NCBI GenBank assembly: GCA_012513225.1
Contig: JAAZCQ010000017.1
Span: 1 to 64,000, forward strand
DNA: 64,000 nt
Direction: 5' to 3'
Origin: Erysipelotrichaceae bacterium
Lineage (GTDB): Bacteria > Bacillota_I > Bacilli_A > Erysipelotrichales > Erysipelotrichaceae
Each line of letters starts with the position of its first letter. The stretch's first letter is position 1. The position numbers and the translations under genes were made by a program. Below the pieces are notes generated by a model. The model ran no database searches, had not been told where the DNA came from, and saw nothing but the letters and a program-made list of their open reading frames with translations. Below are positions 26,237 through 37,454 of this stretch, in pieces.

Positions 26237-26881
26237 CTATAATCCTTCAATATCTAATGGTGTTGTTATTTTAAAATTTGATTCATCTCCAATAACTTCT
26301 TTTACAACAACATCACTATATTTTTCAATTAAGGCAGCATCATCACTAGCTAAATAATTATCAGCAAATGCTTTTTTTAAACATGTCCACAATAACTGTG
26401 TTTTAAAACCTTGGGGTGTTTGTGCAAATCTAACTGTATCTCTATCAATTGTTTCAATAATATTTCCATCTTTAACTTTTTTTAATGTGTCTTTTATTGG
26501 AATCATCACACAACAAGCATCATTATCTTTTAATGTATTTATAACATCTTCAATTATTCTTTCACTTACAAAAGGTCTAGCACCATCATGTACTAATACT
26601 ACATCTCCTATTACAGCGTGCATCCCATTATATACACTTTCTTGGCGACTTGCACCACCTTCTACAATTACAATTTTACCATTAGAAATATTTATGTTTT
26701 CTTTATAATCTTGTATATCTGTAACAACTACAATTTGATTGCATTTTTCATCATTTAAAAATTTTTCTATTGTAGTTTGTAATATAGTCTTATTATTCTT
26801 AAATCTATAATAAGCCTTGTTATATCCTAAATTCATTCTTATACCTTGACCTGCAGCAACTATAATTATTGAATAATACAT
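26237..26881 (-). CDS. ispD: 2-C-methyl-D-erythritol 4-phosphate cytidylyltransferase
   Basis: IspD converts MEP and CTP to CDP-methylerythritol, the third step of the non-mevalonate isoprenoid pathway. Visible motifs are VAAGQGIRM (nucleotide loop), the VEGGASRQESV stretch, VLVHDGARPF and the late TTPLD. The ATG at 26881 is preferred because AAGGAG lies 7 bases before it; a GTG two codons upstream would be too close to the ribosome site. Length is 214 residues, slightly short of the usual 225-235 but complete in motifs. Other MEP genes are not in the window. Confidence 0.93.
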   Translation of the reverse strand: MYYSIIIVAAGQGIRMNLGYNKAYYRFKNNKTILQTTIEKFLNDEKCNQIVVVTDIQDYKENINISNGKIVIVEGGASRQESVYNGMHAVIGDVVLVHDGARPFVSERIIEDVINTLKDNDACCVMIPIKDTLKKVKDGNIIETIDRDTVRFAQTPQGFKTQLLWTCLKKAFADNYLASDDAALIEKYSDVVVKEVIGDESNFKITTPLDIEGL

Positions 26882-26945
26882 ATGCACTCTCCTTGTTTTA
26901 AGTATAGCATTGTTATTTTTATAAAAGATTATTAAACAATTATTT

Positions 26946-28058
26946 TTAATTTAATAAATTAAGATCACTTAAATTAGATTCTAATATATCATAGAAAAAA
27001 CTATTTTTTGAAACATTTAATTTGAATATTTGAATATTAGAACATTCATTTTCATAAATAGTTGTCTGAGTAAAATCATATGTACATCCATTACTTATCC
27101 CTAAATCTTCATCCCAATAATACTCATAACTAATTCCATTGTCTTTTAGTATATAAACTTTATTATCAAAATCAAAAGTATATTTTAATATGTCATTAGC
27201 ACTTAATACATATAAGTTATCACTTGTTTTTTTATATCCCACTTTTAATAAATATTGAATAAAATCTTCTTTATTCTTTATTGTATCAACATTAGACCCA
27301 TCATCTAAAATATATAACTTAAATAATTCAATATCCTCTGGAATATCTATTAGTGCACTATTTAAGTTACTATATTCATTAGTTTCTTCAAATTTTACTA
27401 ATACATATTCATTGATAAAAAAACCTTCCATAGTACCAACAATACTTGTACTAATAATACTATTAGTGTTCATTACTACTTTATATTTTGCATCAATATC
27501 TACTAGTTCAAATATATTATCGTTATAACTTATATAATTATAAATATTATTTAAAACTAACTTTTTAGCAGCATCACTACTTAATTTAAACTCATACATT
27601 TTCCCATCTACAGAAGAAGGTTTGCTTATCCCTAAAATATCTTCTTTTTCTAATTCTAAGGGATATACAGAAGATAAAATTTTATGAGAAAGTATAAATT
27701 CTTCTAAAGACTCTTCATATGAAAACTTCAAACCTTCATTTTCAATATAAGTTGTATCATCTAAATGCCAACTATTTAATTCTAAACCATCTGGTAGTGT
27801 TTTTACATTAACATTATATTGACTATCTGATTTTGTATAATCTAATATAATGCTACGCTCATTCACATCTAATATTTCTGTACTAGTTTCATCAAATTTA
27901 GTTGTAATGATAAAATCATTTTCACTTTTAACATTTATTGATTCCACATTTTTATAATTTTCATACAATGTTTTATATTCACTAATTACTTCATCATTAT
28001 TTAAATTATTACAACCAAATAACATAAATATTAATACAATCACAAGAATTTTTTTCAT
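26946..28058 (-). CDS. Large lipoprotein of unknown function
   Basis: The 370-residue protein starts with a lipoprotein signal ending in the lipobox LFGC (Cys16), followed by an extracellular domain with many beta-strand-like segments and Tyr/Asn-rich loops. I recognise no family; the two similar halves seen by eye (about 35-190 and 190-350) could reflect a repeated LolA/LprG-like fold, but this is not proven. It lies 17 bases downstream of the histidine phosphatase gene and 65 bases before ispD, so all three may share a transcript. Confidence 0.7.
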   Translation of the reverse strand: MKKILVIVLIFMLFGCNNLNNDEVISEYKTLYENYKNVESINVKSENDFIITTKFDETSTEILDVNERSIILDYTKSDSQYNVNVKTLPDGLELNSWHLDDTTYIENEGLKFSYEESLEEFILSHKILSSVYPLELEKEDILGISKPSSVDGKMYEFKLSSDAAKKLVLNNIYNYISYNDNIFELVDIDAKYKVVMNTNSIISTSIVGTMEGFFINEYVLVKFEETNEYSNLNSALIDIPEDIELFKLYILDDGSNVDTIKNKEDFIQYLLKVGYKKTSDNLYVLSANDILKYTFDFDNKVYILKDNGISYEYYWDEDLGISNGCTYDFTQTTIYENECSNIQIFKLNVSKNSFFYDILESNLSDLNLLN

Positions 28059-28075
28059 TTTTACACCTACACTTT

Positions 28076-28666
28076 TTATTTGATTAAATGATCAAAATTA
28101 TGATTAATAATTTCTATACAAGAAAACTTTTTATCTTCATATTCATATTTGAATATAGCACAATTTTTTATACCAGGTTTAAATTGAACTACATTATAAT
28201 CAACCCAATGTCTAATAAATTGAGCGCATGCACCGCCATGTGAGACAGCTAGAACTACATTATTTTCTTCTTTTTCCATAACATCAATTAATGTGTTAAC
28301 AACTCTTTCTTTAAACTCAACTTCTCTTTCCCCACCAAATTGAGCAAAGAAATCACCATAAGGAAGTTTAGGATTTAGAATTTCATCTTTACCTTCAAAC
28401 TTCCCAAAATTCCACTCTTTGATTCCTTTTAACCTTTCATATGGCATTTTAAAATCAGTAACAATTTCTAAGGTATCACTAGCTCTTTCAGAAGTTGAAC
28501 TATATGCATGATCAAATGTTATATTATTATTTTTAAAGTAATCTCTAGCAACTTGTGCTTGACCAATACCTAATTCAGTAAGAGGTGCATCGCACCATCC
28601 TTGTATCTTCTTTTGTAAATTAAACAAGGTTTGACCATGTCTCATTAAATACAATGTTTTTTTCAT
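28076..28666 (-). CDS. Histidine phosphatase family protein
   Basis: The 196-residue protein has the phosphohistidine motif LMRHGQTLFN at its start, the partner Arg in SSTSERASDT, and the second catalytic His in AVSHGGACAQF. It belongs to the phosphoglycerate mutase-like branch 1 with GpmB/PhoE-type phosphatases; substrate unknown. GGAGG lies just before the ATG. The size is normal for stand-alone phosphatases and too short for a classical dPGM. Confidence 0.88.
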   Translation of the reverse strand: MKKTLYLMRHGQTLFNLQKKIQGWCDAPLTELGIGQAQVARDYFKNNNITFDHAYSSTSERASDTLEIVTDFKMPYERLKGIKEWNFGKFEGKDEILNPKLPYGDFFAQFGGEREVEFKERVVNTLIDVMEKEENNVVLAVSHGGACAQFIRHWVDYNVVQFKPGIKNCAIFKYEYEDKKFSCIEIINHNFDHLIK

Positions 28667-28782
28667 ATAATCCTCCTTCTAATACTTTTTATACTTACAC
28701 CATTTCCATTATATTATTAATCTAGATGAACCTACAACTTTAAATAAGAATAGATATTTAATTTTATATACATTTTTAAAAC

Positions 28783-28814
28783 AAAATAACATGTTTTATT
28801 AATCATGTTATTTT
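28783..28814 (-). terminator. Terminator after the first NimA-like gene
   Basis: AAAATAACATG (28783-28793) pairs with CATGTTATTTT (28804-28814), with A/T runs on both sides. Confidence 0.75.
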
Positions 28815-28829
28815 AGTAAGTGATTTTTA

Positions 28830-29303
28830 TTATTTTTCATGTACTATCTTTCCAGACATATAATCAATAGATAATTCCAAGATATTTATTGCATCAACTT
28901 TCTGTTCTATTTTTTCTTCAGTAAGTTTAAAAGAATCTGGATAATACTTTATATGTATTTCTTTTAGTATTTCTAATTTTTTATCATGTTCTTTAATATT
29001 ATTTATTTTTCCAAAAACAATAATACTATTTATAAATAAAGCCCAATCATCCTCTTTATGAAAACCTTCATCCATTACACAAAAAGAAACCCTATTATCT
29101 TTTTCTAGTGCATCTAATTTATGTCCAGATTTTGCAGTATGAAAATATAATTTTTCATTTAGATATATATAATTCATGGGAAGTGCATAAGGATAACTAT
29201 CTTCTTCTGCAATCGCAAGTACACCTCTTGGTTGTGATTTTAATATATTAATGCACTTTTCTTTAGTTAATTCTTGGTTAACTCTTCTCATTTTTCTAAA
29301 CAT
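28830..29303 (-). CDS. NimA-like FMN-binding flavoprotein (PNPOx split barrel)
   Basis: The 157-residue protein matches the pyridoxamine 5'-phosphate oxidase-like fold: MRRVNQELTKEKC at the N-terminus, the RGVLAIAEEDSYPYALPMNY strand pair, and KLYFHTAKSGHKLDAL, typical of NimA-type flavoproteins. Members bind FMN or haem and reduce small nitro compounds or quinones. GGAGA precedes the ATG. A diverged paralogue lies 73 bases upstream in the same direction, evidently a tandem duplication. Confidence 0.85.
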   Translation of the reverse strand: MFRKMRRVNQELTKEKCINILKSQPRGVLAIAEEDSYPYALPMNYIYLNEKLYFHTAKSGHKLDALEKDNRVSFCVMDEGFHKEDDWALFINSIIVFGKINNIKEHDKKLEILKEIHIKYYPDSFKLTEEKIEQKVDAINILELSIDYMSGKIVHEK

Positions 29304-29376
29304 AATTAATCTCCTAGTAGAATAATTGTATCATGTATATTTAAGTGATTATAAAATTTTTAAACTTAAATTTCGA

Positions 29377-29862
29377 TTAAATTAAGGTAGAAAGTTTTTC
29401 ACTCTCTATCTTTCCTGAAATTTTATTTATAGATAATTCTAAAATATTTATAGTATCAACTTTTTGTTTTATTGCTTTTTCAAGTTCAATTGAATTTGAA
29501 TAATCATTTTGAAATATTTGTCTTAATATTTCTAATTTTTCATCATCTTTATTTATATTATTTATTATTCCAAAAATAATTACATTTTTTGTATATGAAG
29601 CCCAATTATTTTTATTATCAAAACCTCCATCACTAATATTAAAAGACACACTATCTTTATCTTCTATCACTTGTGGATTATATTCTGATTTAGGTACATA
29701 AAAATATAACTTTCCATCTAAATAAATATGATTAAAATGAAATGCAAATAAAGATCCATCTTCTTTGTATACAGCAAGTACACCTTTTAAATTTAATTGA
29801 AGAATATCAATACATTCTTCTTTACTTAGTACTTGAATGTTTTTTTCTGTTTTTTTAAACAT
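29377..29862 (-). CDS. NimA-like FMN-binding flavoprotein, diverged paralogue
   Basis: The 161-residue protein aligns along its full length with the downstream NimA-like protein (KGVLAVYKEDGSLFAFHFNH, KLYFYVPKSEYNPQ, and a shared DTINILELSI end). It has lost several conserved positions: MRRV is replaced, the SGHKLDAL segment is SEYNPQVI, and the CVMDEG segment is NISDGG. The flavin site may be altered. AGGAGA sets the start. It is a duplicate under relaxed constraint or with a new ligand; the sequence cannot say which. Confidence 0.75.
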   Translation of the reverse strand: MFKKTEKNIQVLSKEECIDILQLNLKGVLAVYKEDGSLFAFHFNHIYLDGKLYFYVPKSEYNPQVIEDKDSVSFNISDGGFDNKNNWASYTKNVIIFGIINNINKDDEKLEILRQIFQNDYSNSIELEKAIKQKVDTINILELSINKISGKIESEKLSTLI

Positions 29863-30073
29863 ATTCTTTCTCCTAATAGCATACTTGTAATATGTATATT
29901 TAAGTGTTTATGAAACTATTAAAATTATATTTAATAATATACAGTTTTATTTTCTAAATATTTAATTACATTTATCTTATAATATAATTAAATCACATAG
30001 AAGACTTTATGTAGACAGTATTTCAATTTATTTAGTCTATTATGTTATTTTATAATAGAAAAGAGGATAATAT

Positions 30074-31018
30074 ATGAAAAAACAAATAGTAAAAATACTT
30101 CCTTATTTTGAACCAAGAATTTGGGGAGGAAAGCGTATTTTAGAGAATTTCAATTATGAAACAGATGTATACCCAGTAGGAGAAGTTTATAATGTGGTAG
30201 CTTTAAGACAAGGTGCAGATTGTAAAGTAGAAGGATTTAATTTAACACTATCAAAGTTATATGACTTATATCCTGACTGGTTTGATTGTGATACAAAAGA
30301 ACTTCCTATTCGTGTTAATTTACTAGATCCATTAGCTGATTTATCTATACAATTACATCCTAATGATGAATATGCCACTAAACATGATGCATCAAGAGGT
30401 AAACCTGAAGCATGGGTTATATTAGATACTCCACCTAATGGAAGAATCGCTTTTGGACATAATGCTAAAACAAAAGAACAATTTGAAAAATGGGCTACAA
30501 ATAATGAATGGGATAAATTATTAAAATATCTTACTGCAAAGAAAGATTACTTTATTGATATACCATCAGGAACTTTACATGCGATTGGAAAAGATGTATT
30601 AACTTATAATGTATCAAGAAATGCTGATTTAACTTATAGATTATATGACTATGATCGCATAGATAAAACAACTGGAAAAAAACGGAAATTACATATAGAA
30701 AAAGTGTTTGATAATGTATTAATCCCTGATGAATCAAAGGGATTTGTTTGGTTTGATCCTTATTATAAAAATGGATGTAAAATATTTGAGTACTGGGATG
30801 AACCTGGGTTATATACATTAAACCGCATTATTGTTGAAGAAATAGGTTTCTTTGAATTTGATAGATTTATGTTTTTAACATGTGTTGAAGGTTTTGGTAC
30901 AATAAACAATATTAATATAAACAAAGGTGAAACTCTTTTAATACCTAGTGGTATCAATCAACTTGAAATAAAAGGAAATCTAGATATATTTCTTGCAAGT
31001 TATAGAAATAATAAATAA
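30074..31018 (+). CDS. manA: Mannose-6-phosphate isomerase, class I
   Basis: The 314-residue enzyme interconverts mannose 6-phosphate and fructose 6-phosphate. Family motifs include RIWGGKRI, the zinc-binding SIQLHPNDEYA (about residues 91-101), GKPEAWVILD, and the second zinc segment DIPSGTLHAIG with the catalytic region SRNADLTYRLYDYDR. The size is that of the short Firmicute ManA. AGAGGATA precedes the ATG. It is convergent with the downstream GH1 gene and shares a bidirectional terminator with it. Confidence 0.94.
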   Translation: MKKQIVKILPYFEPRIWGGKRILENFNYETDVYPVGEVYNVVALRQGADCKVEGFNLTLSKLYDLYPDWFDCDTKELPIRVNLLDPLADLSIQLHPNDEYATKHDASRGKPEAWVILDTPPNGRIAFGHNAKTKEQFEKWATNNEWDKLLKYLTAKKDYFIDIPSGTLHAIGKDVLTYNVSRNADLTYRLYDYDRIDKTTGKKRKLHIEKVFDNVLIPDESKGFVWFDPYYKNGCKIFEYWDEPGLYTLNRIIVEEIGFFEFDRFMFLTCVEGFGTINNININKGETLLIPSGINQLEIKGNLDIFLASYRNNK

Positions 31019-31030
31019 GAGAAAAAAAAC

Positions 31031-31069
31031 AAAAAGATTAATTCAAATTATTTTAGAATTAATCTTTTT
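31031..31069. terminator. Bidirectional terminator between manA and the GH1 gene
   Basis: AAAAAGATTAATTC (31031-31044) pairs perfectly with GAATTAATCTTTTT (31056-31069). Confidence 0.85.
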
Positions 31070-31096
31070 AATATTTAAATTTTAATTATATTTTAG

Positions 31097-32606
<1,510 letters not shown>

Positions 32607-32731
32607 ACCTCTCCTTTCATATAATCTTTACTAATTAAATTATATGGAAGATACAATTATGTCGCCATTCAATAAAATAGCCCATATACAGAGAAGTATT
32701 ATGAACGTAAAAAAATAAATAAAATAATTAT

Positions 32732-34437
32732 TTACATTATTGACTTTACCGCATCAAAAAATTGAAAATATTTTTTTAAATCAAAATTATAATTTATACA
32801 TATAATATATTTTATTTTTTTATTATTAAATGAAAATGATGATTCTGGATATATTTTTTTAATATAAGATTTCTCTTTTTCATCAAAAACACTTAAAAGA
32901 AGTTGATTATCGTATGGAATAATAACTCCTTTTGATCCATAGAAATCAATAAGTTCTTCTACTTTCTCTAAACTCATTGTTACCTCTTTAAAATAAGTAG
33001 ACATAATCTGTGTCATGGTTTCTTTATCTTGATTGTTTTTTAAACTAGATAAATATAAATTCATTTTTAATAACTCTTCTTCTTTTATTAATGGAGAAAC
33101 TAAAAAGAAAGAAGGATTCTTTAAAAACACTTTTTGTTCTGTAGTTATAAAATAATCAAATTTAATGTTATTTTGTTTTATATAAATATATTCAGGCATA
33201 ATATGTATATCTTCTTTATCTGTAATTATACCCGCTTGTTTTAACTTAAAAATTAAATGATTATTTATACTACGATTATGATTACTTACAAGAAGTATTG
33301 ATTTTTTTCTTTTATCTAAAATTGTAGCTAAATATAATGCTATATTTGTAGTTTCTTTTGAAATATCAATATTAAAATATCTTTTCATAAGGTCGTAGGA
33401 TAAGTGTGTTTCTAGAGGATATTTTTTAATTATTTCATCATTAAAATCATTTGTTCCTATATTTCCAGTTTCTTTTCGTCTTATGATTTTTTCAATAATT
33501 TGACTAATTTCTTCTATTTCAAGTTCACTTAATGAAAGTAATTTGTAATTATCATTAGAAAACTGTTTAATTTTATCTTTTATTTCAATTTTTATATTTT
33601 CCTTATTTAAACTAATTTTATCTGATTCATTAATTAGTATTTCTAGTGTTTGTATTTCAATAGGCTTTAGTTCATATTTAAATTTATGAAAAATGTTTTT
33701 TTAATATTTTCTATAAACAAATCTTTTTTATAATTTAAAGTTTCTGATTCTAAAAAACCTTGTGAAGATCTAATAATCGAAATAGTGAGATATCGTGCTA
33801 TTTTTTGAATATCATAACTTACTAATAAACAATTCTTTTTAATACATTCAGTTTCAATAATCTCTAACATTTGAGGATACAATAATAAATAAGGATCTTT
33901 AACACCTAAATCAAAAGGTATATTTTCAATAGCTAAAATAGTTCCATGTTTGCTAAAATAAATTCTTTTTCTTTGTTCACTTCCAAAAATCATAACACCG
34001 AAATTTTTATTTATTTCTAAACTTAGTCCTGGATAACGATTTAACCATCTCAAAATCACTTTCATTTCATTTGATACTTGTGTTTTTGATAAATAAAAAG
34101 TATCTGCAATATCTTGCATACTTAAATAGTCTTTAGAAAAAATTAGAAATAAAATAATTGAAGACTGTCTAGATGCAAGTGAAAAAAATCCTTCAATGCG
34201 ATTAAGTTCTTCAATAATTTTTTCAATCATAGTATTTGATAAAAATGATATTTTATAACCTTTTTGCTTATTTATTTCTAGAGAAAAAAAGCTTCCATAT
34301 TCAGATAATATTTCTTTAATGTCTTGTTGTATAGTTTTCTTGCTAAAACCCAAAACATTTGATAAATAATCACTTGTAACCCAATCTGGATGGTTTGCAA
34401 TATGAAGAATTATATCTATTTTTCTTTGTGTTAACAT
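32732..34437 (-). pseudogene. LicR/BglG-type PRD transcription regulator, split by a one-base frameshift
   Basis: The first frame (34437-33667, 256 residues) has an HTH_11 domain (SDYLSNVLGFSKKTIQQDI), a second Mga-like HTH (DIADTFYLSKTQVSNEM) and the start of a PRD. The second frame carries on without a break from 33700 to 32732: HKFKYELKPIEIQ, then LSELEIEEISQIIEKIIRRK, then EIIB-like and EIIA-like parts. The join needs one extra base within an A7/T5 stretch at 33689-33702. Together they would make about 570 residues, a normal LicR-like activator. It probably controlled the GH1 gene. Sequencing error, real mutation and slippage are all possible. Confidence 0.8.
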
Positions 34438-34664
34438 ATAATCACTCTTACTATTATTTATATATATAATTATGTTAAATTATATCATGGTGTTATTATG
34501 ATACGAGAACTTAAATATTTTCATAATTTTTATATTATTATAAATAATTTGTTATACTTTTTAATATAGATAATTATTTTTTAATTAAAGACCATAATTT
34601 TTTTCTATAATATTCTAATCCTATGATAATTTAAAAGTTAAATCTAAGATTATTTTTATATAAA

Positions 34665-35240
34665 TTAATTATTATCTTTATATTTGAAATTACATGAAAT
34701 CAAATGATCATTAACCATTCCTACAGATTGCATTAAAGAATAAATGATTGTGCTTCCAACAAATTTAAAACCATATTTTTTTAAATCATTACTTATTTTA
34801 TCTGATAGTGCTGTATTTGATGGAACTTGTTCAATACTATCCCAATAATTAACAATTGTTTTATAATCAACAAAAGACCAAAGATAGTTATCTAAAGAGC
34901 CAAACTTTTCACATATTTTAAAGTATGCATGTGCATTATTTATAACTGCATTGATTTTTAATTTATTTTTAATTACACCATCTTTTTGGAATAATTCAGC
35001 TATCTTTTTATCATCATAAGTAATAATTATTTCAGGATCAAAATCATCAAAAGCTACACATAGAGCATCTCTTTTTTTTAAAATAGTTAACCAGCTTAAA
35101 CCGGCTTGTTTTCCCTCTAAAATTAACATCTTAAATAAGTGTTTATCATCATGTACTGGAACCCCCCATTCTTTATCATGGTAATCTTGTTCTAACTGAC
35201 TTTTATTTGCCCAATCACAACGTATAATTTTATTATTCAT
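34665..35240 (-). CDS. tag: DNA-3-methyladenine glycosylase I
   Basis: The 191-residue enzyme removes 3-methyladenine from alkylated DNA. It begins IIRCDWANKS, has YHDKEWGVPVHDD, the LEGKQAGLSWLTILKKR helix-hairpin region and a C-terminal KFVGSTIIYSLMQSVGMVNDH. The zinc ligands of the Tag family (N-terminal Cys, late His and Cys) are visible: CDW near the start, then NDHLISC. The length is normal. It is a single gene bordering the accessory zone to its right. Confidence 0.94.
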   Translation of the reverse strand: MNNKIIRCDWANKSQLEQDYHDKEWGVPVHDDKHLFKMLILEGKQAGLSWLTILKKRDALCVAFDDFDPEIIITYDDKKIAELFQKDGVIKNKLKINAVINNAHAYFKICEKFGSLDNYLWSFVDYKTIVNYWDSIEQVPSNTALSDKISNDLKKYGFKFVGSTIIYSLMQSVGMVNDHLISCNFKYKDNN

Positions 35241-35307
35241 ATTACATCCTCCAGGTTTTTCTTCATTTAAAATATTTTATATAGCTTATAAACTTATTAT
35301 ATTATAA

Positions 35308-35447
35308 TTAAAAATGTTCTGTGGTATTCATTTTTGCTATATCAAGAATTGTTCCTTTTTTATTAAAAACCGAAATAATTAGACAAAAATATTTGTTTGT
35401 TTTTTTTGACTTCAAGTATGAATATTTCGATATTCAAATAATGTTAA
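35308..35447 (-). pseudogene. Truncated, decayed copy of the 3' end of the lipoprotein gene at 36.8 kb
   Basis: About 140 bases are recognisably similar to 36838-36975 in the same orientation. Translated on the minus strand they give FLIKKGTILDIAKMNTTEHF, against FLIEEKTVFDIAKMNTAGHF in the intact lipoprotein, with an in-frame stop and indels before it. Only the C-terminal quarter of the gene survives. Confidence 0.8.
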
Positions 35448-35855
35448 TCTTCCTAAATCTATGTAATTTATTTATTATTGGAAATAAAAAAGAGTCATAT
35501 AAAGATTAAACAAGAATTTTCACAAAATCTATAAATCAAACATTTCTACAAATCATCTATATAGGCCACTCTGCCTATTCTTGCTAACTATGACGTAATA
35601 ACATCTTCATGTTATTTTTCTACTTGTTTGATAGCGGTTTTCCACAATAAAACCGGTTATCCAAGCATGACAACATAACCATGGCAAATAAATTGTCCAT
35701 GTTTTTTAAGCCATATGAACGACCAGTTTATCTTGTTGTTGATGGTATCATTGCGCATTAAACAGTTCATGCATATTAGTAGCGCAATAATAGAAAAGAA
35801 ATGATACTTAATATCATTTCTGAGTTACCAAAAAGCTAGGATTTTGTCCCACATT
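35448..35855. other. Geneless segment with foreign-looking composition
   Basis: This stretch is visibly richer in G and C than the flanks. A plus-strand fragment near 35690-35765 (LSMFFKPYERPVYLVVDG) resembles a transposase-type catalytic strand but ends at a stop after 27 codons. No complete gene or terminal repeat is seen. Confidence 0.35.
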
Positions 35856-36458
35856 TTATTCAGGATTCTTTATCTCAAAAGCCAAGTTTATCTTAGGAAG
35901 CAATTGAGCTGGAAGCCCGTGGTTGACTACCAGTTTAATCTCTTCCCAATCATCCGGTACAATAAGAGCGCTCATAGCTGTTATGGTCTGATCATATTCT
36001 ACATCCTGATCCATTTGTAGCGTCTTCCCCTCATATGCTATTATACCTTTCAGTGAACTATTGTATCTATTATCGCCAATCCAGCCAGTGCAAGCACCAA
36101 AAGAAGTGGAAAAAAACACATTATCCTTAACTGAACTTTCATTCTGATTGGTGATAGTGAAATGTGGGAATAAATAGACGTGACCTTCAGGAAGGTAGTC
36201 ATATCTACCTTGATAGGTGGATACCCAAACTTCATCAAGAGTTACAATAATACCTTCAGCTTCCTGTGTCTCCCCGACTTTGATGACTATTGTATCTGGT
36301 GGCAGATCGGTCGTAGTAGTATCACTAGTGCTTTCTGAAACTTTCTCACTAGCAGAGTTTTCTCCATCGTCAGATTTTTTGCTATCTTTGCCTTTGCAAG
36401 CCGTCAGCATGCATAGGATAGACAAAAGAACCAGAATAAGCTTTAAAACTTTCTTCAT
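35856..36458 (-). CDS. DUF4352/DUF5067-like lipoprotein, probably acquired
   Basis: The 200-residue protein has a lipoprotein signal with lipobox MLTAC (Cys21), a Ser/Asp/Thr-rich linker (about 22-55), and a domain of about 140 residues with the telokin-like pattern of DUF4352 proteins (EAEGIIVTLDEVWVS, then HFTITNQNESSVKDN). These are extracytoplasmic proteins of unknown function. A GGAGG site lies before the ATG. Codon use and GC content are clearly richer than in neighbouring genes, and a truncated duplicate borders the segment, which suggests horizontal arrival. Confidence 0.78.
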   Translation of the reverse strand: MKKVLKLILVLLSILCMLTACKGKDSKKSDDGENSASEKVSESTSDTTTTDLPPDTIVIKVGETQEAEGIIVTLDEVWVSTYQGRYDYLPEGHVYLFPHFTITNQNESSVKDNVFFSTSFGACTGWIGDNRYNSSLKGIIAYEGKTLQMDQDVEYDQTITAMSALIVPDDWEEIKLVVNHGLPAQLLPKINLAFEIKNPE

Positions 36459-36831
36459 TTTTTATTCCTCCTCATTATTCTATTGCTGCTACATCATTGT
36501 CTTTAGCTGTTTCCCTTTTACACTACATAAATACACAAACCCACACTCAGATATTATATTTTCAGAAAAAACAGAAAAAATTGAGGGGTCGATACCTACG
36601 TTTAGCCTTGAATTCTCCTGCTCATCTGATTATTTCTTTATTATAGTTTGGTGGCAGGCTACTTCAAAAGGTCTACATTGTGAAAGTCATGCTACTGCCG
36701 TTAAAAGCCTTATTTTGTTGTATTTATTATACTCATGTATAATTAAAATAATCAATTTTCTTTACATACAAATTAAATTTTTAGAAGTAAAAAAGAACTA
36801 TTTCTTGCTCTTTAAATCTAACTTACAAATT
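36459..36831. other. Intergenic stretch without a recognisable gene
   Basis: The left half keeps the richer base composition of the neighbouring lipoprotein and reverts to AT-rich near 36720. A plus-strand open frame runs across it but lies mostly antisense to the lipoprotein gene and is not protein-like. No RNA gene or repeat is recognised. Confidence 0.35.
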
Positions 36832-37332
36832 TTACTCTTTTATTAGCAAAAAATGTCCTGCAGTGTTCATTTTTGCTATATCAAAAACTGTTTTTTCTTC
36901 TATTAAAAACCCATAATAATTAGACACAAATATTTGTGTTTTTTGTTTTTCACCTTCAAGTATAAATATTTCATTATTCAATATTAAACAAACTAGATTA
37001 TCAAGTTCATACAAACCTTCACTTTTATCAAATAACTCTTGAAGATTTTCTTTTGTTATATAATATTCAGGAAGAGTTTCTGTAATATAATTCATAGCTT
37101 CTTGTCCCATATAAAAAGAATATGTTCCTTCATAGTAGTTATCATCCTGTACATCTTTTGATTTATACCATTTAAAACCATTATCCTTATTAAATATAAT
37201 ATAAGAACTATCAGCTTCTGCAATCCAAGATGTATCTACTAGTATATCCTTAGATTTTGTACTACAAGCACTCAAAAATAAAGTTAATACTAAGAAAAAT
37301 AAACTACTGATCAATCTACTTTTTTTAAACAT
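36832..37332 (-). CDS. Small lipoprotein of unknown function
   Basis: The 166-residue protein starts best at ATG 37332, which is 7 bases after AAGGAG; an ATG two codons upstream is too close to that site. A lipoprotein signal ends at FLSAC. The domain after it (SWIAEADSSYIIFNKDNGFKWY, GTYSFYMG) resembles small extracytoplasmic beta proteins that bind a ligand or report on surface stress, but I cannot assign a family. A partial copy of its 3' end survives 1.4 kb away at 35308-35447, so a tandem paralogue once existed. Confidence 0.72.
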   Translation of the reverse strand: MFKKSRLISSLFFLVLTLFLSACSTKSKDILVDTSWIAEADSSYIIFNKDNGFKWYKSKDVQDDNYYEGTYSFYMGQEAMNYITETLPEYYITKENLQELFDKSEGLYELDNLVCLILNNEIFILEGEKQKTQIFVSNYYGFLIEEKTVFDIAKMNTAGHFLLIKE

Positions 37333-37410
37333 ATGCATTCTCCTTTTAGGATTTATTATTAATTATACCAAACATATTATTTACTTTCATTTCAGATTAA
37401 ATTTATATAG

Positions 37411-37433
37411 AAAAAGAAAGCATTTATGCCTTC
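37411..37433 (-). terminator. Terminator of the two-gene cassette at 37.5-38.5 kb
   Basis: On the minus strand GAAGGCAT pairs with ATGCTTTC (one G-U), followed by TTTTT. It lies 22 bases after the stop codon of the 256-residue protein. Confidence 0.7.
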
Positions 37434-37454
37434 TATATTTAAATATTAATTATT

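Noticed and set aside
35321-35509. Plus-strand 62-codon gene
   Set aside because: It is antisense to the decayed copy of a lipoprotein gene end and has no ribosome site.
35690-35790. Transposase-like fragment
   Set aside because: A short stretch hints at a catalytic strand but is too brief, ends at a stop and has no terminal repeats, so no insertion sequence is claimed.
36217-36846. Plus-strand open frame of 209 codons
   Set aside because: It lies antisense to the DUF4352 lipoprotein and the following spacer, has Ser/Phe/Leu-rich composition typical of the complement of an acidic protein, and has no ribosome site.
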